Made by a program: the position numbers and the translations under genes. A DNA stretch of 64,000 nt from Euclidia mi (Eukaryota; Arthropoda; Insecta; Lepidoptera; Erebidae), in NCBI GenBank assembly GCA_944739405.2, contig OX123193.2, positions 5,278,331-5,342,330 of the forward strand, read 5' to 3'. Shown here in pieces: positions 11,181-20,179 of the stretch. Numbering within the stretch: position 1 is the stretch's first letter; each line of letters begins with the position of its first letter. The notes under the pieces are model-generated. The model worked only from the letters and a program-made list of their open reading frames with translations, made no database searches and was not told the origin of the DNA.

Positions 11181-11269
11181 CTTCATTATTTTGCCACTCA
11201 AACTATAACCACACAATAGCTTCAGTTTATTCATTTATCATCCAAAATCCATATCTAAGTCTATCAAAA

Positions 11270-11332
11270 GACAAATAAATTAATGATTTAAGTTTAACCC
11301 AAGGTTAAACTTACATCATTAATTTATTTGTC
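11270..11332. repeat. Inverted repeat, ~30-bp arms
   Basis: Arms starting GACAAATAAATTAATGAT and ending ATCATTAATTTATTTGTC pair with a single mismatch position; the centre is AACCCAAGGTT. Likely a palindromic MITE. Confidence 0.8.
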
Positions 11333-11350
11333 ATTCATTTGTGTCCATCA

Positions 11351-11613
11351 TAGCGCTTGTAGCGAGACTTAGCTTGTCGTTCGTAACAGATCGACAAAGT
11401 TAAGCAACGCTTGCACAGGTCGCCACTTGGATGAGTGACCACGTGTGGCATTTACATCTGAGCGCTACCGTGCTTCGGAGGGCACGTAAAGCTGTCGGTC
11501 CCGGTTCTTGTCTCAGGATAAGAATCGTTAGGCCATGTCGGAGGCCTTCGGGCGGCCTAAAAACTCCGACACCAGAGTTGGCCACACACTCACACGAAAA
11601 ACAAAACAAACCC
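11351..11613 (+). mobile_element. 5S rRNA-derived SINE, copy 1
   Basis: The head carries AAAGTTAAGCAACGCTT (about 11395-11412) and CTTGGATGAGTGACC (about 11426-11440). These match the 5S rRNA internal control region (A box and C box) at roughly the natural spacing. Downstream are ATTTACATCTGAGCGCTACC, GTCGGTCCCGGTTCTTGTC, GGAGGCCTTCGGGCGG and an A-rich tail. Two more copies are at 58819-59084 and 19905-20165 (minus). A true 5S gene would be ~120 bp with no such 3' body, so this is a SINE of the 5S-derived class (SINE3-like). Confidence 0.8.
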
Positions 11614-11640
11614 AAGGTTTTATTGTCTGGCCTCTTATTC

Positions 11641-11814
11641 CGTTAGGAAATTCTCAGTAGCAGCATGGAGTCTGGTAATGTGCCCGGTACGGCAATAGGC
11701 TCGCCCCTATTACGTGGGACCAAAATAAATCTGGCGAAAAGTGGGTGTAGCAATATACCTCTGCCTATCTCTTCGGGGATATAGGCGTGAGACTATTGAT
11801 GTACGTATATTCTG
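11641..11814 (+). mobile_element. SINE-A1, 5'-truncated
   Basis: Begins within the body (GTTAGGAAATTCTCAGTAGC) and continues through the common 3' domain to GGCGTGAGACTA. The tRNA head is missing; it joins ~27 bases beyond the 5S SINE tail. Confidence 0.75.
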
Positions 11815-11882
11815 TGTCAAGATGAAGTCTATCGATAGTATGTATACATTTAAGAATACACATACAACTACTAGAGTACCTA

Positions 11883-12070
11883 TGTCGTCAGCTACGCTCT
11901 CGCATTTTTATTTGACGGTTTCTTCTGGATTCTGTGGGAATTTCGGGTAATCCCTTCTTAGTGCACCCCTTCAGTTACCAAACAAAAAACATGGCTAACA
12001 GCTTCTTGCACCCAGTAGTTTTGGCTGTGCGTTGACTGTCAGTCAGTCAGTTACGCAAGTATTTTCTTAT
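11883..12070 (-). mobile_element. Helitron family 2 fragment
   Basis: Same internal sequence as 5574-5779 (CCCTTCTTAGTGCACCCCTT, then CAGTCAGTCAGTTACGCAAG) but without recognisable CTAG or TCTTAAT ends. Confidence 0.55.
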
Positions 12071-12134
12071 TTATACGCCATCATAGCACAAGCTCTGTTT
12101 AGTTTGAGCTCATCTAACCGAGTGTCCTAGGAGA

Positions 12135-12250
12135 TTACTCTTTTTAAACTGTACTATCTCACTGCTGGGCTAAGGTCTCCCTTACACTGCTCTAGGCATA
12201 TCTGTCCTGTGCGAGGTTGGGTCGCCACGGTTTTCTGCCTTTATTTCTTT
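12135..12250 (-). mobile_element. Degraded LINE/SINE tail
   Basis: CTCACTGCTGGGCTAAGGTC resembles the GGCCT...CAGCAGTGG end motif of the SINE-E/RTE tail. Edges uncertain. Confidence 0.4.
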
Positions 12251-12337
12251 GTCCGTCGTGTGGCACTCATTGCGTCACGATCTTTGCCCATCGGGTAGAA
12301 CGCAACCGTACTAAGTTTAGGTTTTTCTTTCGTCATT

Positions 12338-12576
12338 ACCAAAGATCGGAATCAGCCAGCTAACATTGTCAAAAGTATGGATATGCCTAACTTTTTATGT
12401 GTTTCCCGAACTAGATTCTGGAAAATTGCGGATTTTTTATGAAGGTTTTTTAAACTGTTGAAAAAACCTTCATTAAAAATCCAAAATTTTCTGGAATCTA
12501 GTTCCGGAAACACATAAAAAGATTAGGCACATCCATACTTTTGACAATGTTAGCTCCCTTAATTCCGATCCTTGGT
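12338..12576. mobile_element. Large palindromic MITE, ~115-bp arms
   Basis: Arms about 12338-12452 and 12460-12576 pair nearly throughout: ACCAAAGATCGGAAT against ATTCCGATCCTTGGT, AGCTAACATTGTCAAAAGTA against TACTTTTGACAATGTTAGCT, and GAAGGTTTTTT against AAAAAACCTTC around a spacer of a few bases. There is a small indel in the outer arm. No ORF, so non-autonomous. Confidence 0.8.
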
Positions 12577-12629
12577 CATTACTCTATTTAAAAATAATCT
12601 AACACCATATTTTTTTAAAGTGGCGCCCA

Positions 12630-12872
12630 TAGATGAAAAGGTAAAATGGAGTCGATTGGCCTGGAATGGACATGTTATAGCGGAGAGATGAGATGTATGT
12701 AGGTAAAATAGTGATGAATATGCATGTAGAAGGACGAAAAGGGAGGGGACGGCCAAGGAAAATATGGATGGACTGTGTGAGGTTGGATATGAAAGAGAAA
12801 GGGGTAAACGATCGGATGACTGGTGACAGAGAAGTATGGAAGCGAAGGTTATACTGCGTTGACACCAAGTAA
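12630..12872 (+). pseudogene. LINE ORF2 C-terminal remnant
   Basis: Codons 12699-12872 read an open basic stretch containing EGRKGRGRPRKIWMDCVR, VNDRMTGDREVWKRRLYC and a stop. This is the usual C-terminal pattern of lepidopteran LINE proteins ([GR]-R-G-R-P-[RK]-x-x-W-x-D, then D-R-x-x-W). The upstream part (LAWNGHVIAE) is in another frame, so the copy is broken. Confidence 0.6.
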
Positions 12873-13080
12873 ATTGGGACCAGGGCAAGACAATGATGAT
12901 TATGATTATAAATCTCCTTATAATGCTTCAATACCCTATTCGGATAATTTAAAAAATAGATTAGTTGCTTTATTGAAACCAGATGCAAGCCGCGCAGCAC
13001 AACATAGAAAAGCAGAGTGAAATCTGCACCGCAGATGCAAGTGTCACTGTATACGTACTTCCATGAACCAATATTAAAAA

Positions 13081-13112
13081 GTTAACAGGCCTTATATTTA
13101 AGGCCTGTTAAC
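13081..13112. repeat. Perfect hairpin, 14-bp stem
   Basis: GTTAACAGGCCTTA pairs exactly with TAAGGCCTGTTAAC around the loop TATT. No poly-T follows, so it is not a Pol III terminator. Function unknown. Confidence 0.75.
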
Positions 13113-13247
13113 CTCATTGACACTGTGCCGCCAGACAGGCAAAATGACGTCATATTTTAGTACCCCGTGGCACAAAATCATTGATATTTATCGGATTTGC
13201 ACAGACCTCATTTACTTGGGTCATGCTTATTTCTATATAAACATAAG

Positions 13248-13461
13248 TTCACGCCTTTTATCCCCGAAGGGGTAGGCAGAGGTGTATGACGCACCTACAC
13301 TTCGCCAGTTATGTTTCGGCTGTGGTTTCGGTTTCAATGTAATAGAGGGCAAGCCTATTGCCATCTACCGGGCACATCATTAGGCGAGCGATAATTAATT
13401 TATAATGCACACTTAACTTCGAAAAGTCAGAGGTGTGTGCCCTGGGTACCTGGGCACACAC
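13248..13461 (-). mobile_element. SINE-B, head-truncated
   Basis: In plus-strand order: TTCACGCCTTTTATCCCCGA, the common body, GCAAGCCTATTGCCATCTAC, GCGAGCGATAATTAATTTAT and ACTTCGAAAAGTCAGAGGTG. The tRNA part is missing. The last 50 bases contain an inverted GGTGTGTGCCC/GGGCACACACC pair. Confidence 0.7.
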
Positions 13462-13970
13462 CTTCTATATAAACGCATTGCTCATAAAACCAGGCTGTAC
13501 TAAATTGTGTCACCTATGCAGCCTGCGTCTCCGTATAACCTTCAAAACCACCCTTTCTCCACAACCACGTTGCTACCGATTAATTTATATCCCTCATACA
13601 ACATAAATGAAACTCATGTCAGACATTAAAAGCTTTTTTGTTTCCAAGAAGACGGCATTCGAATCCATTAAAAGATAATGGAAAACGAAATAAAATCCAT
13701 TATATCGACGCCTCATTCTCATCGGTCTTGCTTACTTTACTTTTATTTTAAAGTCAAATTGGAAAGCATGATCTTGTAGAGTCATAAGATGTGTAAATAA
13801 ATGAAAAGATGGATTACCTGCGTCGTGTATGTTCTGTGCTTTGGTTTGCCTAAGTTCTTGTATGTTACTTTTAATGAGGATAGTGCTGGTGACTTTTTAT
13901 TAGTCAGCAGATAAGATTATTCATGTGGAATAAATGAGGAAACATACAGAATATTATTTAAACACTTTAA
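13462..13970. other. Unassigned stretch
   Basis: No repeat or gene recognised. Confidence 0.35.
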
Positions 13971-13971
13971 T

Positions 13972-14129
13972 AATATTCTTTCACATACACACATCACCAT
14001 CTAGCCCCAAACTAAGCAGAGCTTGACGTCCATGTTCATGCACACAAATGTTTGACTTGAGCGGGAATCGAACCCGCGACCATCGGCGAAGCAGTCGCTT
14101 ACACTTCCGGTGCGCCAACTGGTCGTCAA
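13972..14129 (-). mobile_element. SINE-I (tRNA-derived), internally deleted
   Basis: On the minus strand it has AGCGACTGCTTCGCCGATGG, B box GGGTTCGATTCCCGC, then CAAACATTTGTGTGCATGAA and AGCTCTGCTTAGTTTGGGGC. The central part present at 40345-40600 is deleted here. Confidence 0.7.
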
Positions 14130-14650
14130 ATGTAAAGAAATGAAATGAAATACTTCTTTATTTCGTGTTAACTTTGCAAGTACTTACGGAACGTCATTAA
14201 AAAAAAATCATTATATACAAATCTTTTTGTGTGTCGAATTAGAACAGCTCAGTCCCAAGCGTTTTGGTCGTCTTTATATTCAGATATTTTATAATATACT
14301 TTTGAACACAATTTCGCTTTTACAATAATTTTGAACTTATTTATAGATAGGTCTCTTATACTATAAGGGAGCTTGTTATAAAAGCGTATACATTGCCCCA
14401 TAAAACAGCTACTTATTTTGTGGAGACGAGTGCTATGAACTACGAGATTATTCCTGTGTCTTGTATTTACAGAATGTATATCACATTTTTTACAAAATTT
14501 GTCAATATTTTTATGTACGTATAGCACATTTTCATAAATATATTGTGATACAACAGTTAGAATGTTTATTTCTTTGAACTTTTCTCTTAGAGAAACTCTT
14601 GGACCGAGGTGCAATGAGGTGAATGCTGTTAGTATCGCGGATATGGGCCC
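14130..14650 (-). pseudogene. CR1/Jockey-like LINE C-terminus with 3' end
   Basis: On the minus strand an open frame runs from about 14645 to 14249. It contains LHLGPRVSLREKFKEINILT, NTRHRNNLVV, HSTRLHKISS and FYNKLPYSIRDL near its end. These match the region after the reverse transcriptase in CR1/Jockey-type LINEs (R-x-x-[FL]-x-x-L-x-I-L, then N-T-R, then Y-N-x-[IL]-P). The frame ends at 14249 and the 3' end at 14130-14160 has AATAAAG and a repeated TTTCA tail. 5' truncated; catalytic domain absent. Confidence 0.65.
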
Positions 14651-14877
14651 TGGTCTGATTAAAAAGTAACTATGCTGTCAGCAGGCTGATCTTTGTCTCA
14701 AGTCCTGGCAATTGCTTTACTAGGTATGGGATTAGCACTAATAATGTAAGCTTTCAAACGATGGTACTGTTTAAAATCTCTAAACCAAGGTGAGCTTGCT
14801 AATTGCCAAGTATTCTTACCTCAAACGGAGTGTCACCAAATCTGTTCTATAAAATACAGATAGCAACTAAGCTATTC

Positions 14878-15055
14878 ATGGGCGTCGCCAAAGGGGGGCC
14901 GGGGAGGGGCGGCAGGCGCCCCCCCCTAGTAATGCAAAAAGCCCTACAATTTGTACTTTTCTCATTTTCCATGTCAACTTGCACCTCCCTCACTAGGCTA
15001 TCGGCTGGCGTACTCGTCCCTCTCCTAGACAATCGGCTGGTGACGCCCTTGAAGG
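14878..15055. mobile_element. GC-rich TIR element
   Basis: The left edge ATGGGCGTCGCCA and right edge CTGGTGACGCCCTT are imperfect inverted repeats (11 of 13). The interior has a strong GC tract (GGGGGGCCGGGGAGGGG, GGCGCCCCCCCC) and CTAGGCTATCGGCTGGCG. Probably a non-autonomous DNA transposon; no clean target duplication. Confidence 0.45.
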
Positions 15056-16260
15056 TATTCGTAGGTTGCTAGCTTAGCTAGTTTGTCATATTGACGTAAG
15101 TTATCCTTATATCTACACAACATCCAAAACCTTTTTTTAGATCGAAGAGTAAATGTGGCCCATTTTTCTCGCCACTCAAGGATAGATGTAAGTAACATTT
15201 TTATACCTTTACGGCTCTCAGACCTTTTACACTCCAATCAACATGTGATACATCGTTCACCTTGTTCGACTAATACATCGTCTATAAATAAATCGCGGCC
15301 TCCAAAAGCAATCGCTGAATAGAACATTACAATCCACTAAGGATATAGGTATATCGATGGCTTAATTTCGATGTAATTAAACCTAGGTCGAAATTGCTTT
15401 CAAAGATGTATAGAATTGTTTATGCGTATCAAACATTTCTTAGAAATAAGTAGGTCGTTTCTCAATGCAAATACGTGCCAGTTGATGTAGATGACATAAT
15501 ATGAGCAATTATGCCTTGCTCTGACGTAACTTTGAAGATACTACTGCATGCTTGCGTGTTGCCGGCTTTTTGAAAAGGTAATCATTGAGCTACAGCACGT
15601 TGAATGTATGAATGATTATTTTACTGGCAATAGCTTTATGATGTTTCATGCACTCTAAAGTCCGTGAAAACAATACCTATCGCACACACGTTTAGTTTCA
15701 AGGTAAGTTCGGGACGAGGTAACTTCAGGTAGAAAATATATTATTTACTCAGTAGTAAAAATTAAATGATTTCGATACATCAATTTGAATTGAGTATTCC
15801 ATCTCCAGTAAAATCCGAATGAGCGAAAGAAAAACAATACTTGAAACATAAATATATTTAGGAATGGAGGAGTCATTACTTAAATGAGACAACATTCGTC
15901 AGCCGGGTCGAACATAGATAACTGCGTGCACGGCAATGCCCCGGCAAGTTGTGACTTTGAAAGAAAGAAAGAAGAAAGAAAAACAATTATTAGACACACA
16001 ACAAATACAACAAAGTTTGACAGTCAAGGCCAAACCGAAATAGAAAAAAAACACATACCAAAAAAATCTGCAGTGTGTCCAAAAGGTCTCAGCTCAGCCT
16101 GTGCTACGGATGACCGCAGCGCTTTTTTTTCAGCCGAAACCTTGTAAACCTTTGTGAAGCTTGCTACTTATGGTGACGAAGCTAAGTTGTTATAGTAGGT
16201 TCGTATTGCGAGGATACGCAGATAAATAATTGAACTTCGTAGTGGAGATACAAAAACATG
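15056..16260. other. Unassigned stretch
   Basis: An 87-codon ORF (15884-16147) is basic and low-complexity (GAAAGAAAG tract) with no known domain. No repeat copy recognised. Confidence 0.35.
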
Positions 16261-16297
16261 AAAAATAATTATCAGCATGTAGCTGATAATTATTTTT
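16261..16297. repeat. Perfect hairpin, 16-bp stem
   Basis: AAAAATAATTATCAGC pairs exactly with GCTGATAATTATTTTT around ATGTA. AT-rich; probably a small MITE or local palindrome. Confidence 0.7.
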
Positions 16298-16339
16298 ACA
16301 ACCAACGATTCTTTATTGATCAACAAGTATTATGATGTG

Positions 16340-17125
16340 CTTGGAAATAAACCTAGGAGCCTGCCAGAAACGGTAGGCCGAACCCTAACCGGGTCACAGT
16401 AAAGTTTGCTAACAGCTATTCACATGGCAACTACATCAAGGAGCGTAGAGGTCACCGCGGTGGTTTTAGTGTGTAGGCCCTTAACGTCATCAGGGGTGGG
16501 TCTCACATACCTCTTCCACCAGTCCCCCACTCATTCGATACATTCATACAGTCGAGCTGGTGCATGTCGACACTCGACAGGCACCCTGGCATCTGAAGCG
16601 TTACTTTTAACATGGCTAACTACTAGCTTCGGGAAACGAGATTGCATGGGTGACGTTCACCAAGTCCTTAGAAGATGACGAATCGTTCTTCATCGAGACC
16701 CATGAAACTAAAATACTCACAAAATGGGTCTGAATGGGCTCTGATAGGCTGAAGAGACTAAAGGCTCATATCACATTTAAAACATTTATATGATCAGTTA
16801 ACACTTACGCGTCCAAACATACACACACACATACACACTTGCGCACATAAAAAAGCTTATACCCTGGTATGTATCATCACTTGTTTTATTTTTTATACTT
16901 TTATTTTTCTTCATATGTTTTCAGTTGTAAGCCACTGACTTTGTGACACTGTGACTGTGAACTAATGTGCGGGGAGCCAGATTCGGGGAGTCTGACAGGA
17001 TTTTTCTAGTTCAGGTACTAGTCTCTCAAAAAGGTGTAATACTTTTTTTCTGGGCATTAGTCTATGTAGCTTGTAAGTTGTCTTTGTGAAATAAATAATA
17101 AATACATTATTATTATAGCCACTTT
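16340..17125 (+). mobile_element. Probable retroposon with poly(A)-signal end
   Basis: Starts near CCTAGGAGCCTGCCAGAAAC and ends at GTGAAATAAATAATAAATAC, a poly(A)-signal-rich terminus typical of LINE-mobilised copies. The 16406-16678 ORF (90 codons) has no domain I recognise. It is GC-richer than its surroundings. The class is inferred from the end structure only. Confidence 0.4.
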
Positions 17126-17272
17126 GCTTAGTGCAAGTACAGGTGAGCAGTGCAGGTGCGTAGTAATCATTACTAAACTGTTGTAGGCAACAAATAATCT
17201 GAGTGATTGTTTTATAAATTTGAGCTAATTAATCACAATATTCAACCGTAAACAATGACGTTATAATCTACA

Positions 17273-17509
17273 TCTACACTAATATTATAAAGAGGAAAAA
17301 AATGTATTTTTGTTTGTTTGTAATGGATAAACTCAAAAACTACTGGACCGATTTAAAAATTTCTTTCACTATTAGAAAGCTACATTATATGCGAATAACA
17401 TAGGCTATATTTTATTTTAGAAAAAGCAGGGGTCCGTAAGATATTTGGGTTTTTCGGGTACGCGAAGTAGTTCCCTCAGGACGCGGGTGAAACCGCGGGA
17501 AACGGCTAG
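17273..17509 (+). mobile_element. Short non-autonomous Helitron, family 1, copy 1
   Basis: Begins TCTACACTAATATTATAAAG after an A and ends ...GGGAAACGGCTAG before a T. A CGCGG/CCGCG hairpin (loop GTGAAA) sits 11 bases before the end. These are the standard Helitron features: TC start, CTRR end, 3' hairpin, A|T insertion. 237 bp, no coding capacity. A second copy at 48581-48808 is highly similar. Confidence 0.85.
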
Positions 17510-17790
17510 TAACGAATATAGCAAAACAAACATGAATTACAGAAATATCTTTTGCGACCCCAATATTCAAATTCGCTCAGTCCATAAAATAAAAGTATTA
17601 TTTTGTAGAAACATTTGATTCGTTATGCTTAAATATATTCAATTCTCTACGGGCACTCAGAGTTAATGACTTCTCAAATATATCACGTCCCTGTAATAAA
17701 TTTGAGTGAAATACATAATTAATTGAAGTCCCATTCAGAAAATAATGTAGATTAATACAGACAATAATGCTTCTATTTTGTTTTTTTTTT

Positions 17791-18011
17791 ATAGGCTCAC
17801 GCCTGTATCCCCGTAGGGGTAGGCAGAGGTGTAATATTACACCCACATTTCGCCATGATTTTTTAGGTCCCACGTAATAGGGGGCGAGGCACATTACTAG
17901 ACTCCGAGCTGCTACTGAGAATTTCTTAAGTGAAAAACCCAATAGGTAACACTTTGCCCGACCCGGGAATCGAACCCGAGACCTCCCAATCCCACGCGCA
18001 CATTTATAGGT
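17791..18011 (-). mobile_element. SINE-A1, most of it
   Basis: In plus-strand order: GGCTCACGCCTGTATCCCCG, the common 3' domain, TAGACTCCGAGCTGCTACTG, and the B box as GGGAATCGAACCCGAG. The head ends at CACATTTATAGG. A deletion removed the TATTGCC segment. It meets an oppositely oriented SINE-A body at about 18012. Confidence 0.8.
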
Positions 18012-18116
18012 ATGTAGCAGTAGCAGCACGAAGTCCGGTAGTGTGCCCGATACAGCCATAGGCTCGCCCCCTATTACGTGTGACCTAAAAAAATTCATGG
18101 CGAAATGTGGGTGTAA
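18012..18116 (+). mobile_element. SINE-A body fragment, inverted to its neighbour
   Basis: Runs from AGCAGTAGCAGCACGAAGTC through GGCTCGCCCCCTATTACGTG to GGCGAAATGTGGGTGTAATA and then stops before the CTCTGCC tail. With 17791-18011 it forms a ~100-bp inverted repeat. Confidence 0.75.
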
Positions 18117-18213
18117 TATGTAATACTGTCCACCAACTGTCTTGCGTTTAAGACTAGAGTCCGTCAGACTTACATGGATACGTTGGCTAGATCATCATAG
18201 AATTATCTTATAA

Positions 18214-18259
18214 ATCTTTATGTTCATTTATATATATATATATATATAAATGAACATAA

Positions 18260-18263
<4 letters not shown>
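18214..18263. repeat. Perfect 50-bp palindrome
   Basis: ATCTTTATGTTCATTTATA is mirrored by TATAAATGAACATAAAGAT with a TA run in the centre; no mismatches. It abuts the TA microsatellite and may be its seed. Confidence 0.75.

Positions 18264-18332
<69 letters not shown>
18262..18332. repeat. (TA)n microsatellite
   Basis: About 70 bases of uninterrupted alternating A and T. Low-complexity; ORFs across it (IYIYIY) are meaningless. Confidence 0.95.
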
Positions 18333-18335
<3 letters not shown>

Positions 18336-18383
18336 AGAAGTATATAATTATATAGTATATAAGTATATTAGTATGTATTTATA

Positions 18384-18672
18384 TTACATACATACATACA
18401 TACCTTCACGCCTTTTATCCCCGAAGGGGTAAGCAGAGGTGCATTACACACCCACACTTCGCCAGATATGTTTCGGTCCCAATGTAATAGGGAATAGGGG
18501 GCGAGCCTATTGCCATCTACCGGGCACATTGTTAAGCGAGCGATAATTAATATTTTTAATACACACATAACTTTGATAACTCATAGGTGTGTGCCCGGGG
18601 TAACTGGGGATCGAACCCGAGACCATCGTCTCGGCAGTCCGTTACGTAGGTACCACTGGGCTATCGCCACTC
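18384..18672 (-). mobile_element. SINE-B (tRNA-derived), full length
   Basis: Minus strand: head GTGGCGATAGCCCAGTGG (A box), B box GGGTTCGATCCCC, core TATGAGTTATCAAAGTTATG and TTAATTATCGCTCGC, then ATGGCAATAGGCTCGCCCCC and the common 3' domain ending in TATGTATGTATG. The 5' half is related to SINE-D and SINE-E and the 3' half to SINE-A, so the family is a hybrid of both. Confidence 0.8.
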
Positions 18673-18764
18673 ACATTGTATAAATATAATAATATATTTA
18701 AGTAATCTTAATTTGATGTAGAAAATTAAATAAGTTAAATATCCCTTAACAGTAATTGCACCTA

Positions 18765-18875
18765 GCTCATTTTATCTCTGCACCACCCAAAGGTTGACTG
18801 GGAGAAAATGCCTACGGCATTAAGTCCGCCTCTGTACAGATAATTTGTGCATAAAGTTTTAAATAAATAAAAATA
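18765..18875 (+). mobile_element. LINE 3' UTR fragment (LINE-U1)
   Basis: CTGCACCACCCAAAGGTTGA, GCATTAAGTCCGCCTCTGTA and an A/T-rich AAATAAATAAA end. A minus-strand copy lies at 56370-56490. I recognise it as a common lepidopteran LINE end; the clade is not certain. Confidence 0.6.
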
Positions 18876-18925
18876 ATATAACACCTCTGCTTACCCCTTC
18901 GGGGATACAGGCGTGAGTCTATAAA
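18876..18925 (+). mobile_element. SINE-A 3' tail fragment
   Basis: ACACCTCTGCTTACCCCTTC through GGCGTGAGTCTATAAAAA, attached directly to the LINE-U1 end. Confidence 0.6.
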
Positions 18926-19432
18926 AATATATAAAATACTCAAAGAAACTTGGCGGTGTTTTAACAATAATTGCGTAAACGTAGGCAGACTGTACAATTA
19001 CAGTAGGCACGTGATTGCAGTGTTAAACCCCCGGCAACTGTAACGAAGCTCCGATTGAACTTGTTATCACGATCGCCCTGAATTCGCGGTGTTTGCTAAT
19101 AATTTATTTATGGAGGGCAAATATTATTATTGTAATAAATTTTCTTGTACTTAAGATTATGGCACCGAACTTGAGTGCTTGGCAAGCACACCATGACATG
19201 TTCACTTTGTACCTATTTCACGGTTTTCCATCATATTTTCACGGTTGCATGCCACTCTTATTTAAAACTCCGACCAATTTTTGAAATTCTGCCCTTCAAT
19301 TCTAGTGAAATTATAATACAAGTAAGCCTAAAAAAAGAAAACGGTTGGCGTAATGGTTTAGAGTCAAAAGTCAAAAAATTAAAGAAGAAAAAAATGCTTG
19401 ATATTGTTTTGGTTCACTTACATAGAAACGAC

Positions 19433-19689
19433 TGCCTCGTTGGTCTCGCGGTATAAATGTGCGCGTGGGATTGGAAGGTCTCGAGTTCGTTTCCCGGGTC
19501 GGGCAAAGTGTTATTGGGTTTTTCCGTTAGTAAATTCTCAGCAGCAGCACGGAGTCTGGTAATGTGCCCGGTACTGCAATAGGCTTGCCCCCTATTACGT
19601 GGGACCTAAAAAATTCATGGCGAAATGTGGGTGTAATATTACACCTCTGCCTACCCCTTCGAGGATACAGGCGTGAGTCTATAAAAAAA
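19433..19689 (+). mobile_element. SINE-A1, full length
   Basis: Head TGCCTCGTTGGTCTCGCGGT, B-box region GAGTTCGTTTCCCGGGTC (one change from the consensus), complete body and CTCTGCCTACCCCTTCGAGG, ending GGCGTGAGTCTATAAAAAA. The tail is A-rich rather than TATG. Confidence 0.85.
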
Positions 19690-19904
19690 ACATCGAAAAT
19701 ACAAAGTATAACTCAAATTCATAATCATTTATTTCACTTAGGCCACAAAACACTTATTTTACAGCCAAGTTTGGATAGACTATGAGAAGAACATGGAACA
19801 CTCATGACACTTTTTAAATTGCCAAATTGTTTGTTTCATTTAAGATATAATAATTAGTGATAGTAACTATAAAAGTTGACTCTCCTAGAATACTTTGCAT
19901 TACT

Positions 19905-20165
19905 GAAATAAACTTTTTTTCGTGTGTGCGCTCTCGCGTCTGATTTTTGTCTGCCCACAGGCCTCCGACATAGCCTAACAATTATTGTCCAAAGACAAGA
20001 ACCGGGTCCGGCAGTTTTACTTGCCTTCCAACCACAATAACGCTCTGTGTGCTCTGTTGTAAATTCCACAACGAGTGGTCACCGATCCAAGTGGTGACCT
20101 GCAACCAGTGCTTAACTAAACCGATGTTTTACGAAGGGCAAATCAAGTCAGGCTACGAGTGCTAC
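19905..20165 (-). mobile_element. 5S rRNA-derived SINE, copy 2
   Basis: Minus strand: TTTAGTTAAGCACTGG (A-box region, about 20104-20119), GCAGGTCACCACTTGGATCGG (C-box region, about 20081-20101), ACCCGGTTCTTGTCTTTGGA, GTCGGAGGCCTGTGGGCAG and an A-rich end. More diverged than the other two copies, so probably older. Confidence 0.75.
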
Positions 20166-20179
20166 AACTTTACGACTTA

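Noticed and set aside
13081..13112. Rho-independent-style terminator
   Set aside because: Eukaryotic context and no T-run after the stem.
16080..16150. Possible exon end around GCTTTTTTTTCAGCCG (splice-acceptor-like)
   Set aside because: Poly-T + CAG is common in AT-rich DNA and no open frame with known homology follows.
17598..18098. 166-codon minus-strand ORF
   Set aside because: Made from two inverted SINE-A pieces; no coding signal outside them.
18250..18432. ORF with IYIYIY repeats
   Set aside because: Translation of the TA microsatellite.
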